From Desulfobacteraceae bacterium (GTDB lineage: Bacteria; Desulfobacterota; Desulfobacteria; Desulfobacterales; JACKCP01), in contig JACKCP010000013.1 of assembly GCA_020633955.1 (NCBI GenBank), positions 15,165 to 79,164 of the forward strand: a stretch of DNA of 64,000 nt, given 5' to 3'. Below, in pieces: positions 32,696 to 42,355 of this stretch. Within the stretch, counting starts at the first letter, position 1, and each line of letters starts with the position of its first letter. The position numbers were made by a program, and so were the translations under genes. The notes under the pieces were generated by a model. The model saw nothing but the letters and a program-made list of their open reading frames with translations. It was not told the DNA's origin and made no database searches.

Positions 32696-34159
32696 ATGAC
32701 AAATATCCCGCCGGAAGCAGCTTATTCATTTGATGATGTTTTGCTTGTCCCAAACTACTCTGATGTTCTGCCATCGGACTGTGATACAAGAACACAGCTT
32801 ACACGGGAAATCAAGCTCAATGTTCCAGTAATAAGTGCTGCCATGGATACAGTAACAGAATCGGATACAGCCATCAGCATGGCAAGAGCCGGTGGAATCG
32901 GTATAATTCACAGAAATATAACTCCTGATCAGCAGGCAGTTGAGGTTGACAAGGTAAAAAAATCAGAGAGCGGAATGATTGTTGATCCGGTTACCATTTC
33001 TCCTGAAAAGCCTGTATCAGAAGTTCTGAAGCTTATGTCAATATACAGGATATCAGGTGTTCCTGTTGTAGACGGTAAAAAGCTTGTCGGTATTGTTACA
33101 AACAGGGATTTGAGATTTGAAAAGAATTTTTCAAGGCCTGTAAGCGAAGTTATGACAAAGGATAAGCTTGTAACAGTAAAGGAAGGTATTACCCTTGAGG
33201 AATCAAAGGCAAAACTTCATGAGCACAGGATTGAAAAACTTCTTGTAGTTGATTCTACAGGCACACTTACTGGAATGATAACAATCAAGGATATTGAAAA
33301 AATAAAAAAATATCCTTATGCCTGCAAGGATGAAATGGGAAGATTGAGGGTTGGAGCAGCCGTTGGTGTGGGCGGTGACATGATGGAAAGGGTAGAGGCT
33401 CTAGTTCAGGCCGGAGCTGATGTACTCTGTATTGATACTTCGCATGGACACTCCAAGAATGTTCTTGATTCTGTAAGAAAAATAAAAGAAGCTTTTCCAT
33501 CCCAGCAGGTGATAGCAGGAAACGTTGCAACTGCAAAAGGTGCGGAAGCCCTTGTTGAGGCTGGTGTAGATGCCATAAAAATTGGTATAGGTCCTGGATC
33601 AATATGTACAACAAGAATCGTTGCAGGTGTAGGTGTCCCTCAGCTTACTGCCATAATGAACTGCAAGTCAGTATCCAATAAAACAGGTGTTCCTCTTATT
33701 GCTGACGGAGGTATCAAATATTCAGGAGATATTATCAAGGCAATAGGAGCAGGTGCACACAGCGTAATGCTTGGAGGTCTTCTTGCAGGAACAGAAGAAA
33801 GTCCAGGAGATACAATTCTGTACCAGGGAAGAACCTACAAAGCCTACAGAGGTATGGGTTCAATTGAAGCCATGAAGTCAGGAAGCAAGGACAGATATTA
33901 TCTTGGCGACAAGCAGTCTGATGAAGGGCTTATTCCGGAAGGTATAGTTGGAAGGGTTCCTTATAAGGGAACAATAGCAGAAAATATTCTCCAGCTTATC
34001 GGCGGTGTAAAGGCCGGAATGGGTTACATAGGAGCCAGAACAATTGAAGAGGTAAGGGAAAAGGCAAGATTTGTAAGAATTAGTCCTGCCGGATTGAGAG
34101 AAAGTCATGTTCATGACGTTATCATTACCCAGGAAGCTCCAAACTACAGGGTTGAATAA
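32696..34159 (+). CDS. guaB: IMP dehydrogenase
   Basis: The 487-residue protein is full length. The TIM barrel starts AYSFDDVLLVPNYSDVLPSD, with VISAAMDTVTESDTAISMAR. The barrel is interrupted by two CBS domains (about residues 95-205). The catalytic loop is GIGPGSICTTRIVAGVG with the active Cys, followed by GGIKYSGDIIKAIGAGA and the flap residues YRGMGSIEAM. It makes XMP from IMP, the committed step to GMP. GGAGG precedes the ATG. guaA is not adjacent. Confidence 0.98.
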   Translation: MTNIPPEAAYSFDDVLLVPNYSDVLPSDCDTRTQLTREIKLNVPVISAAMDTVTESDTAISMARAGGIGIIHRNITPDQQAVEVDKVKKSESGMIVDPVTISPEKPVSEVLKLMSIYRISGVPVVDGKKLVGIVTNRDLRFEKNFSRPVSEVMTKDKLVTVKEGITLEESKAKLHEHRIEKLLVVDSTGTLTGMITIKDIEKIKKYPYACKDEMGRLRVGAAVGVGGDMMERVEALVQAGADVLCIDTSHGHSKNVLDSVRKIKEAFPSQQVIAGNVATAKGAEALVEAGVDAIKIGIGPGSICTTRIVAGVGVPQLTAIMNCKSVSNKTGVPLIADGGIKYSGDIIKAIGAGAHSVMLGGLLAGTEESPGDTILYQGRTYKAYRGMGSIEAMKSGSKDRYYLGDKQSDEGLIPEGIVGRVPYKGTIAENILQLIGGVKAGMGYIGARTIEEVREKARFVRISPAGLRESHVHDVIITQEAPNYRVE

Positions 34160-34210
34160 ATTAGAATTAATTATTTTATTCAAATTTTTTGGATAAGATC
34201 TAAGTTTTAT

Positions 34211-34251
34211 AAAAATCCGGATAAAGGTTAAAAGCATTTGTCCGGATTTTT
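34211..34251 (+). terminator. Rho-independent terminator of guaB
   Basis: AAAAATCCGGA (34211-34221) pairs with TCCGGATTTTT (34241-34251), extended by TAAA/TTTG, and is followed by a T-rich tail. It ends about 45 bp before the dnaE ATG. Confidence 0.85.
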
Positions 34252-34295
34252 ATTTTGTATATTGAAGTTTTGTTGAAAAATCCAAAGGGGTAAAA

Positions 34296-37200
34296 ATGTC
34301 TGATTTAAAATTTACACATCTTCATCTGCATTCACAGTACAGCCTTCTTGACGGAGCAATAAGATTCAAGCAGCTTTTTAAAAAGCTCAAGGAAAACAAT
34401 ATGGACTCGGTTGCACTTACAGATCATGGAACTATGTTTGGAGTTGTTGAATTTTATGATCTTGCTAAAAAGGAAGGTATTCATCCAGTAATAGGCTGCG
34501 AATGTTATGTGGCAAAAAAAAGTCTCAAAAATAAAACACCCCAGGATAAGGATTCTTCCCATCTTGTTCTTCTTGCCGAAAATAACGAAGGCTATCAGAA
34601 TTTATGTAAACTGGCATCAATAGCAAAGCTTGAAGGTTTTTACTATAAACCAAGAATTGATGATGAGGTTTTGGAAAAATATTCAAAAGGGCTGATAGCA
34701 TTGTCAGCATGTATCAAAGGTGAAATTCCGCAGCTGATTTTGAAAAATGATATTGAAGGTGCAAAAAAAAAGGCTATTTACTATAGTCAGCTTTTTGGCA
34801 GTAATAATTTTTTTCTTGAGATTCAGAAAAACGGTTTAAGGGAACAGGAAATAGTAAATAAAGAAATTTCAAAAATTTCAAAAGAATTATCAATCCCAAT
34901 GGTTGCAACAAATGATTGTCATTATTTAAATAAAGAAGATGCAAGAGCCCATGAAATTCTTCTTTGCATCCAGACTGGAAAAACCATTGATGATCCGACA
35001 AGGTTTAAATTTGAAACAAATTCGCTTTATGTAAAAACTCCGGAAGAAATGAAACGTGATCTTGGTGAATACGAAGGTGCCATTGAAAAAACATATGAAA
35101 TTGCACACAGATGCAATGTTGAGTTTGATTTCAATACCTATCATTTCCCCGCCATTGAACTTGAAAAGGGAGAGTCTGAAGCTGAAATGTTTGAGCGGGA
35201 GGCTTTGGAAGGATTTGAAAAAAGAATTATAGAAGTAAGAAAAAGAAACCCAGATGTAAATGAGGCAGAGTACCGAAAAAGACTTCAATACGAAATTGAT
35301 ACAATAAAGAAAATGGGCTTTGCTGCTTATTTTATAATAGTTGCCGACTTTATAAGATACAGCAAAAACAATAATATACCTGTTGGACCGGGAAGAGGTT
35401 CTGCCGCCGGAAGTATGGTTGCATATTCAATGGGAATAACAGACCTTGATCCGATTGAGCACAATCTTATTTTTGAAAGATTTTTAAATCCTGCAAGAAT
35501 AAGCATGCCTGATATTGACGTTGATTTCTGTATAAACGGGCGTGAAAAAGTTTTTAATTATGTTGTACAAAAGTATGGAAAAGACAAGGTTTCACAGATC
35601 ATCACCTATGGAACAATGAAGTCAAGGGGCGTAATAAGGGATGTGGGCAGAGCCCTTGGAATTCCTTTAAAGGAAGTAGACCATATAGCAAAACTTATTC
35701 CTGATAAACTTGGGATAAGTCTTGACGAGGCAATTGACCAGGAACCTGAAATAATGAATACCGTTCAGGAACGAGATGATTTAATGGAACTTATTGAAGT
35801 TTCAAAAGTTCTGGAAGGACTTACAAGGCACGCCTCCACCCACGCAGCTGGTGTTGTTATCGGAGACAAGCCTTTGTCAGACTACCTCCCATTATATTCA
35901 GGCAAGCATGATGAAACAATGACCCAGTTTGACATGAAGTATGTTGAAAAAATCGGTCTTGTAAAATTTGATTTTCTTGGCCTCAGAAACCTTACTGTAA
36001 TAGCAGATGCACTTCGATTAATTGAAAAGCAGGGACTTGTTCCGCCGGACCTGAAAAATCTTGATCTTGAGGATCAGGCTACCTTTAATCTTCTTCAAAA
36101 GGGAGATACAACAGGGGTATTTCAGCTTGAAAGTTCAGGTATGAAAGACCTTTTAAAACGCTTAAGACCCGGATGCTTCAATGATATAACAGCACTTGTT
36201 GCACTTTACAGACCAGGTCCACTTGAAAGTGGAATGGTAAATGATTTTGTGAAAAGGAAACACGGGGAAGAGCCTATTGTATATACTATTCCACAGCTTG
36301 AGCCAATATTAAAGGAAACTTACGGGGTAATTCTATACCAGGAACAGGTAATGAAAATTGCAAGTGTTCTTGCAAATTATTCCATGGCAGATGCTGACGG
36401 ATTGAGAAAAGCAATGGGTAAGAAGATAAAATCCATGATGGATGAGCATAGAGCAAAATTTTTAAATGGAGCAAAGGATAACAATATAGATCAGGATAAG
36501 GCGGAATATATTTTTGATCTTATGGAAAAGTTTGCAGGCTATGGATTTAACAAATCCCACAGTGCTGCCTATGCTCTTATTTCATATCAGACTGCATATC
36601 TGAAAACCCATTTTCCGGTTGCATTCATGGCTGCACTTTTAAACAGTGAAATAAACTCAATTGACGGTGTTGTGAAATTCATTGATGAATGTAAACTTCA
36701 GAAAATTGAAATTTTAAAACCAAACATTAATAAGTCTGATACATATTTCAAAGTTGAAGACAATAAAATTAGATTTGGGCTGGCAGCAACAAAAAATGTT
36801 GGAGAATCGGTAATTGACCAGATTGTTGAAGAAAGGACTAATAACGGAGAATTTGCAGATATTTTTGATTTCTGTGAAAGATGCGATTTAAGAAAGGTTA
36901 ATAAAAGGGTTCTGGAAGCTCTGATAAAATGCGGAGCATTTGACTGTACAGGAGTGAAAAGATCACAGCTTGTCTCTGTTATTGAAGAGGCCTCTGAATA
37001 CGGGCAGAGAGTAAAAAAGGACAAATCAAATCCTCAAATGGGTTTTTTTGATTCTGATGAAACCTTTTCAGCAATGTTTGAAAAGCCTTCAATTCCAGAT
37101 ATTGAGGAATGGGATACCAAGGACCTTCTTTTGCAGGAAAAGGAAGCACTTGGATTTTATATTTCAGGCCATCCCTTGAACTCATACAAAGATGTAATAA

Positions 37201-37817
37201 AAACATATTCCAATGCCAACTCATCAACTCTTGATGAGTTAAATGACGGTGATATCGCAATAGTTGGGGGAATTGTAAACAAGACCAAGGTAATTTATAC
37301 AAAAAAAAATGATAAAATGGCTTTTCTTACAATTGAAGACTTTAAGGATTTTCTTGAAGTTGTCGTTTTTTCAGATCTTTATGCAAAAGTGTCAGACTAT
37401 TTTTTTGAAGACAGCGTGCTTATGATAGCAGGGCAGGTGCAGAAAAATGAAAAGGGATTGAGCCTTATTGCAAAGGAAATTTACCCTGCTGATCTTGCAG
37501 AAGAAATGCTGAGCGGATGTATTTATATTACACTTGAGTCCGTTTTTCATACGCCTGAAGATATATTAAAACTCCAGGACATTTTAAGAAAATATCCTGG
37601 AACAAAAAAGGTTTTCATTGAAGTTTTTACCCAGTCCGGAGCCCAGGTTCTAATGGAGCTTCCAGATATTTTAAATGTCAACATTACAAAGTTTCTTATT
37701 GAAGAGTTAAAGGAATTTGCAGGAGAGGAAAGAATTCTTGTAAAGCCGGTTGAATTGAATGTTTTTGCCGAAAAAGAAAAGAAAACAAGATTTAAGCCAA
37801 GAGAAAATGCATTGTAA
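34296..37817 (+). CDS. dnaE: DNA polymerase III alpha subunit
   Basis: The 1173-residue DnaE1-type polymerase has an N-terminal PHP domain (FTHLHLHSQYSLLDGAIRF, ALTDHGTMFG), palm motifs GPGRGSAAGSMVAYSMGI and PDIDVDFC (catalytic Asp pair near residue 405), GYGFNKSHSAAYALISYQTA and a C-terminal OB fold. It lacks an exonuclease domain, as usual for DnaE. AGGGG precedes the ATG. The stop codon overlaps the bioF start by one base (TAATG), placing the biotin genes directly behind the replicase gene. Confidence 0.98.
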   Translation: MSDLKFTHLHLHSQYSLLDGAIRFKQLFKKLKENNMDSVALTDHGTMFGVVEFYDLAKKEGIHPVIGCECYVAKKSLKNKTPQDKDSSHLVLLAENNEGYQNLCKLASIAKLEGFYYKPRIDDEVLEKYSKGLIALSACIKGEIPQLILKNDIEGAKKKAIYYSQLFGSNNFFLEIQKNGLREQEIVNKEISKISKELSIPMVATNDCHYLNKEDARAHEILLCIQTGKTIDDPTRFKFETNSLYVKTPEEMKRDLGEYEGAIEKTYEIAHRCNVEFDFNTYHFPAIELEKGESEAEMFEREALEGFEKRIIEVRKRNPDVNEAEYRKRLQYEIDTIKKMGFAAYFIIVADFIRYSKNNNIPVGPGRGSAAGSMVAYSMGITDLDPIEHNLIFERFLNPARISMPDIDVDFCINGREKVFNYVVQKYGKDKVSQIITYGTMKSRGVIRDVGRALGIPLKEVDHIAKLIPDKLGISLDEAIDQEPEIMNTVQERDDLMELIEVSKVLEGLTRHASTHAAGVVIGDKPLSDYLPLYSGKHDETMTQFDMKYVEKIGLVKFDFLGLRNLTVIADALRLIEKQGLVPPDLKNLDLEDQATFNLLQKGDTTGVFQLESSGMKDLLKRLRPGCFNDITALVALYRPGPLESGMVNDFVKRKHGEEPIVYTIPQLEPILKETYGVILYQEQVMKIASVLANYSMADADGLRKAMGKKIKSMMDEHRAKFLNGAKDNNIDQDKAEYIFDLMEKFAGYGFNKSHSAAYALISYQTAYLKTHFPVAFMAALLNSEINSIDGVVKFIDECKLQKIEILKPNINKSDTYFKVEDNKIRFGLAATKNVGESVIDQIVEERTNNGEFADIFDFCERCDLRKVNKRVLEALIKCGAFDCTGVKRSQLVSVIEEASEYGQRVKKDKSNPQMGFFDSDETFSAMFEKPSIPDIEEWDTKDLLLQEKEALGFYISGHPLNSYKDVIKTYSNANSSTLDELNDGDIAIVGGIVNKTKVIYTKKNDKMAFLTIEDFKDFLEVVVFSDLYAKVSDYFFEDSVLMIAGQVQKNEKGLSLIAKEIYPADLAEEMLSGCIYITLESVFHTPEDILKLQDILRKYPGTKKVFIEVFTQSGAQVLMELPDILNVNITKFLIEELKEFAGEERILVKPVELNVFAEKEKKTRFKPRENAL

Positions 37818-38974
37818 TGGAAAAATTTGATTTTTATATAAGAAAAGTTCAGTCAAGGATAAATAAAAACCAGAAAAGAGCGCTTGATTCATACCTGCCT
37901 TTAAATAATGGAAGAATAGAAAAGGACGGCAATATCTATTTGAATTTAAGTTCAAACGATTATCTTGGGCTTTCATTAAATCCGATTCTTATTGAAAGAG
38001 GTTGTGAATACGCAAGGAAATATGGATGCGGAACAGGCGCATCAAGGCTTGTTACAGGAAGTCCGGAAATTTTTTTTGAAGTTGAAGAAAAAATTTCAAA
38101 TTTAAAAAAAATGGATAAATCCATTGTTTTAAACTCCGGGTATCAGGCAAATATTGGTGTTGTATCTTCTCTTGCATCCAGAAAAAGCATAATCTATTCA
38201 GATTATTTAAACCATAACAGTCTTGTAAGAGGTGCCATTTTAAGCGGAGCAGAAATTAAAAGATTCAGACATAACAGCCTTGATCACCTTGAAGAGCTTC
38301 TTCAAGAAACAAAAGACAAAAAATATTCTTCAAAAATTATTGTAACAGAATCGGTTTTCAGTATGGATGGAGATATTCCAGATCTTGAAAAAATAGCGGA
38401 TCTAAGCGAAGAATACGGATGTATTTTTGTTGCAGACGAAGCCCATGCAACAGGTGTTTTTGGTGATAATCACATGGGATTTGCAAAAAGAGCTGATATC
38501 GTAATAGGTACCTTTGGAAAAGGCGGAGGCTCTTTTGGAGCATATGTATCATGTTCTGAAACAATGTATGAATATTTTGTTAATTTCTGTGAGTCTCTAA
38601 TTTTTTCAACTTCTCTTTCTCCCTTTAACATTGGTGCAATTTCAGCTTTTCTTGATCTTGTTCCTGATTTAGATGATAAAAGATCCAGGCTTTTAAACAA
38701 TGCTGCTCTTTTAAGAGACGGCCTTAAAAATCTCGGGTTTGAAGTTATTGATGGTTTTACCCAGATTATTCCGGTTCTTACAGGAAGTGAAAAAAACGCA
38801 ATTGAGCTTTCCATGTTTTTAAAGGAAAGAAAAATACTTTCAGTTCCCATAAGACCTCCGACTGTACCTGAAAATATGTCAAGAATAAGACTGAGTTTAT
38901 CTGCCTCTCACAGTAAAAACGATATAGACTATACTTTAAGTGTGTTTGATGAATACCAAAAAAGATCTGCCTGA
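37817..38974 (+). CDS. bioF: 8-amino-7-oxononanoate synthase
   Basis: The 385-residue PLP enzyme of the alpha-oxoamine synthase family has LNLSSNDYLGLSLNPILIE, CGTGASRLVTGSPEIFFEVE, FVADEAHATGVFGD, the PLP lysine in IGTFGKGGGSFGAYVS, and RIRLSLSASHSKNDID. It condenses pimeloyl-ACP/CoA with alanine, the first step of the biotin rings. It overlaps dnaE by one base upstream and the esterase gene by about 26 bp downstream, marking the start of a compact biotin operon. Confidence 0.94.
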   Translation: MEKFDFYIRKVQSRINKNQKRALDSYLPLNNGRIEKDGNIYLNLSSNDYLGLSLNPILIERGCEYARKYGCGTGASRLVTGSPEIFFEVEEKISNLKKMDKSIVLNSGYQANIGVVSSLASRKSIIYSDYLNHNSLVRGAILSGAEIKRFRHNSLDHLEELLQETKDKKYSSKIIVTESVFSMDGDIPDLEKIADLSEEYGCIFVADEAHATGVFGDNHMGFAKRADIVIGTFGKGGGSFGAYVSCSETMYEYFVNFCESLIFSTSLSPFNIGAISAFLDLVPDLDDKRSRLLNNAALLRDGLKNLGFEVIDGFTQIIPVLTGSEKNAIELSMFLKERKILSVPIRPPTVPENMSRIRLSLSASHSKNDIDYTLSVFDEYQKRSA

Positions 38975-39620
38975 ATTTATTCTCCAGCACGGCTGGGGAC
39001 TCTCTTCGTCATGTTGGAAAGGATGGAAAGAAAGGCTTGAAAAAAATTTTAAAGTCACTCTTCCAGACCGGGGGTACTTTGGGGCTCCCAGAAAAATAGA
39101 AAATTTTAAGACAAAATCCAAAAAAATTCTTGTATCCCATTCTTTTGGGCTTTTTTTATTTGAAAGATCAGTTTTAAGCCAGGCAGATTTTCTTGTAATA
39201 ATAAGCGGTTTTACAAAATTTCATCCAGAGGAGGCAAGGGAGGCGAGAAGATCAAGGCTTCTTATGAAGTTCATGCAGAAAAAGCTTTATCTTGAACCTG
39301 AAAAGCTTTTAACAGATTTTTACAACGGCCATGATTTAAGGGGAGATTTTGATTTAACTCCTGATGTACCTCTTCTTTTTAAAGACCTTGAAAGAATAAA
39401 CAGCGAAGCTCCAGATCTTGAATCCATCAAAAAAATAAAAAATATTTTAATTGTTCATGGAAAAAAAGATATGGTTGTACCTTTTTCAAGGGGAGTATAT
39501 TTGAAAAATTATTTTTCAGGTGCGAAAATGATTGAATTTGAAGACGGAGATCATGCACTGCCATTTATTTATGAAGATGAACTGACAGAAAAAATAATCG
39601 ATTTTTTAGGTGTGGAATAG
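38949..39620 (+). CDS. BioH-like pimeloyl-ACP methyl ester carboxylesterase
   Basis: About 223 residues with an alpha/beta-hydrolase fold. The oxyanion motif is LQHGWGLSSSCW, the nucleophile elbow SHSFG (Ser about residue 65), the acid in HGKKDMVVP and the His in GDHALP. The lid-region pattern RRSRLLMKFMQKKLYLEPEK LL matches BioH-type enzymes. BioH frees pimeloyl-ACP from its methyl ester after the BioC-primed cycles. It is shorter than E. coli BioH (~256), so it may be one of the compact isofunctional esterases. Placement between bioF and bioC supports the role. Start taken at ATG 38949; GTG 38940 is possible. Confidence 0.8.
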   Translation: MNTKKDLPEFILQHGWGLSSSCWKGWKERLEKNFKVTLPDRGYFGAPRKIENFKTKSKKILVSHSFGLFLFERSVLSQADFLVIISGFTKFHPEEAREARRSRLLMKFMQKKLYLEPEKLLTDFYNGHDLRGDFDLTPDVPLLFKDLERINSEAPDLESIKKIKNILIVHGKKDMVVPFSRGVYLKNYFSGAKMIEFEDGDHALPFIYEDELTEKIIDFLGVE

Positions 39621-39622
39621 AA

Positions 39623-40387
39623 ATGAAAGATTTAATAAGAAAAAGTTTTTCTAAAAACACATCTACCTATGATGATTATGCTGCTGCGCAGAAAAAAGGT
39701 GCTGAAATTTTAAAAAATGAGCTGATAAATGATGGTATATGTGAAAAAAATATTGAAAAAATTATTGAATTTGGTTGTGGAACAGGTCTTTTAAGTATTT
39801 ATATTCATGATCTTTTTTATAATTCAAAAATTTATTTTTCTGATATTTCTCCTGAAATGGTTTTGGAATGCAGAAAAAAACTTGGTCCTAATGTGAAAAG
39901 GTATTTTTTTGCGGTTAACGGTGAAGATTTTAAAAAAGAAAATTATTTTGACTTGATAGTCTCTTCATTTACTCTTCAATGGTTTGAAGATTATCAAAAT
40001 GCTTTGAAAAATTATTTTTTTTCTCTTAAAAGAGGCGGATTCTTATATCTTGCATTTCAGGGACCAGGGTCTTTTTTTGAATGGAAAAAAGTTGCCTGTG
40101 AATTAGGCCTGCCATTTACCGGAAATTTAATGCCTGACCCTGAATTAATTGAAAATTCAATCAGGAATTTCAGTTCATATGAAATTTTTAAAAAAGAAAT
40201 AAAACTTAAATACAAATCATCTCTTGATTTTTTTAAGTCATTGCAAAAAATCGGGGCAGGTCATAAAACAGGTAAAAAATCATATTCCAAAAAAGAACTT
40301 ATGAATATTATAAGATACTGGGATAATAAGACTGGCAATAATATTGTAATTACCTATGAAGTTTATTTTGTAAAAGGCATAAAATAA
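39623..40387 (+). CDS. bioC: Malonyl-ACP O-methyltransferase BioC
   Basis: The 254-residue class I SAM methyltransferase opens RKSFSKNTSTYDDYAAAQKK, a typical BioC start. It has the SAM motif IIEFGCGTGLLSIYI, the acidic FSDISPEMVLECR and LIVSSFTLQWFEDYQNAL. It methylates malonyl-ACP so that fatty-acid synthesis enzymes can build the pimeloyl chain. It starts 2 bp after the esterase stop and overlaps the bioD start (TAATG). Confidence 0.9.
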   Translation: MKDLIRKSFSKNTSTYDDYAAAQKKGAEILKNELINDGICEKNIEKIIEFGCGTGLLSIYIHDLFYNSKIYFSDISPEMVLECRKKLGPNVKRYFFAVNGEDFKKENYFDLIVSSFTLQWFEDYQNALKNYFFSLKRGGFLYLAFQGPGSFFEWKKVACELGLPFTGNLMPDPELIENSIRNFSSYEIFKKEIKLKYKSSLDFFKSLQKIGAGHKTGKKSYSKKELMNIIRYWDNKTGNNIVITYEVYFVKGIK

Positions 40388-41025
40388 TGAAAAAAATAAT
40401 TCTTCCAAAAAAAATTTTTGTTACAGGAACTGACACCGAAATTGGTAAAACTTTTGTGTCGAGTGTTCTTGTGAAAAAAATGAATGCTTCGTACTGGAAG
40501 ATAATTCAGACAGGTGATGACAGTGATAAAGATGTTGTAAAAAATATTACCGGCTTTGAAAAAGAAAAATTTATTGATGAAGCATACAAATTAAAAAACC
40601 CACTTTCTCCATATGCAGCTTCAGTCAGGGAAAACAAAAATATTGAGATAAAAAATATTTTAAAAAGATTTAATGAAATTAAGGATAAAAGGCTTGTATG
40701 TGAAGGTGCAGGAGGAGTTCTGGTTCCTATAAAAAAAGATTATTTTATGTCAGATCTTATAAAAGATTTAAACCTTTCCTGTGTTGTTGCTGCAAGATCA
40801 GGACTTGGGACAATAAATCACAGTCTTTTGACCATAGAGCATTTAAAAAATAAAGGCATTGACATTTCATGCATAATTTTAAACGGTGAACTGAATTATG
40901 ATAATGAGAAAATAATCGAGGAAATTACAGAAATTCCTGTTTTATCCTTTGGGAATTTTGATTTTTCAAAAAAGAATGATTTTGGAAAATTATTTGAAGA
41001 TAAGTTCAGGTTTGAAATAAATTAG
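40387..41025 (+). CDS. bioD: Dethiobiotin synthetase
   Basis: The 212-residue P-loop enzyme has FVTGTDTEIGKTFVSSVLVK, the KIIQTG strand, LKNPLSPYAASVREN, VCEGAGGVLVPI and AARSGLGTINHSLLTIEHLK. It closes the ureido ring of dethiobiotin from DAPA, CO2 and ATP. It overlaps bioC by one base and is followed by bioA after 35 bp. Confidence 0.93.
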   Translation: MKKIILPKKIFVTGTDTEIGKTFVSSVLVKKMNASYWKIIQTGDDSDKDVVKNITGFEKEKFIDEAYKLKNPLSPYAASVRENKNIEIKNILKRFNEIKDKRLVCEGAGGVLVPIKKDYFMSDLIKDLNLSCVVAARSGLGTINHSLLTIEHLKNKGIDISCIILNGELNYDNEKIIEEITEIPVLSFGNFDFSKKNDFGKLFEDKFRFEIN

Positions 41026-41060
41026 AGTTTTTTGTCCATATAATTAAGTCTGGAGTGAAC

Positions 41061-42344
41061 ATGAAAAACAATAATTCAAATTTCTGGCTTCCATTTACAC
41101 AAATGAAGGAAGTTGGTGAAATCATAGAAATAGTAAAAGGCGAGGGCGCATATCTTTATACAAAGGATAAAAGAAAAATTTTAGATGCAATTTCAAGCTG
41201 GTGGGTTACAATTCACGGTCATGGGAATCAGGTTGTTGCTGATGCGATCGCAAGGCAGGCAAAAACACTTGAACAGGTTATTTGTGCTGGTTTCACCCAT
41301 TCAAATGCTGAAATTTTATCAAGGAGGCTTGTTGAACTGTTACCTCCTGAAATTACAAAAATGTTTTACTCAGACAATGGATCAACAGCTGTTGAAGTTG
41401 GTCTTAAAATGGTTTTTCAGTATTGGAAAAACATAGGCGACAATAACAGAAAAAAATTTATTTCATTTGAAAATGCCTACCACGGGGATACCCTTGGGGC
41501 TATGTCTGTTGGAGGAAGATCCGTTTTTACAGATCAGTTTAAAGAGCTTATGTTTGATACAGTTTATCTTGAATATCCTTCAACATTTGAAGGAGACGAT
41601 AAGGCAGAAACAAAAGAAAATGCTGTAATTGAAAAGCTGGAGCAGATATTAATAGATGATGGCAGCTCAATAGCAGGGCTTATAATTGAACCCCTGATCC
41701 AGGGTGCCGGCGGAATGAACATGACAAGGCCGGTTTTTTTGCAGAAAATTGAAGCAATAATGAAATCACATAAAATCCCTGTTATTTATGATGAGGTAAT
41801 GACAGGTTTTGGAAGAACCGGTGATTTGTTTGCCTGCTTAAAGGCAAATACCAATCCTGATGTGATTTGTGTTTCAAAAGGTATTACAGGCGGTTTCATG
41901 CCACTTGCGGGAACATTTTGTACAGATGAAATTTTTGAGTCATTTTATTCGGATGATCCTTTAAAAACCTTTTTTCACGGCCATTCATATACTGCAAATC
42001 CGATTGGTTGCGCAGCAGGCGTTGCATCTTTAGAACTTTTACTTGAGAAAAGGCAGTTTGAAAAAATTGAAGACTGGCATAAAGAACAGATAAACAAGTT
42101 TAAAAATAACAACAATATTGAAAAAATTAGGGTCTGCGGAACAATTATGGCCCTTGATATAAAGACCTCCAATGGAGGATACCTTGACAAGGTTGGCAAA
42201 TATTTAAAAAAGGAGTTTTTAAATAAAGGATTTCTTTTAAGACCGCTTGGCAATGTATTGTATTTTCTGCCTCCTTACTGCATAGAAAAAGAAGAAATTG
42301 AAGTTTTGTATGATTGTGTAAATGAAGTTACATCATCACTTTAG
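41061..42344 (+). CDS. bioA: Adenosylmethionine-8-amino-7-oxononanoate aminotransferase
   Basis: About 427 residues, class III PLP aminotransferase: FWLPFTQMKEV near the N-terminus, DAISSWWVTIHGHGNQVVAD, SDNGSTAVEVGLKM, AYHGDTLGAMSVGGRSVFTD, IYDEVMTGFGRTGD, and the PLP lysine in CVSKGITGGFMPLAGTF. The SWW and YHGD features separate BioA from other class III enzymes. ATG 41061 has GGAG 5 nt upstream and is preferred over GTG 41055. bioB is not found in this cluster. Confidence 0.95.
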   Translation: MKNNNSNFWLPFTQMKEVGEIIEIVKGEGAYLYTKDKRKILDAISSWWVTIHGHGNQVVADAIARQAKTLEQVICAGFTHSNAEILSRRLVELLPPEITKMFYSDNGSTAVEVGLKMVFQYWKNIGDNNRKKFISFENAYHGDTLGAMSVGGRSVFTDQFKELMFDTVYLEYPSTFEGDDKAETKENAVIEKLEQILIDDGSSIAGLIIEPLIQGAGGMNMTRPVFLQKIEAIMKSHKIPVIYDEVMTGFGRTGDLFACLKANTNPDVICVSKGITGGFMPLAGTFCTDEIFESFYSDDPLKTFFHGHSYTANPIGCAAGVASLELLLEKRQFEKIEDWHKEQINKFKNNNNIEKIRVCGTIMALDIKTSNGGYLDKVGKYLKKEFLNKGFLLRPLGNVLYFLPPYCIEKEEIEVLYDCVNEVTSSL

Positions 42345-42355
42345 GGAGTCATTAG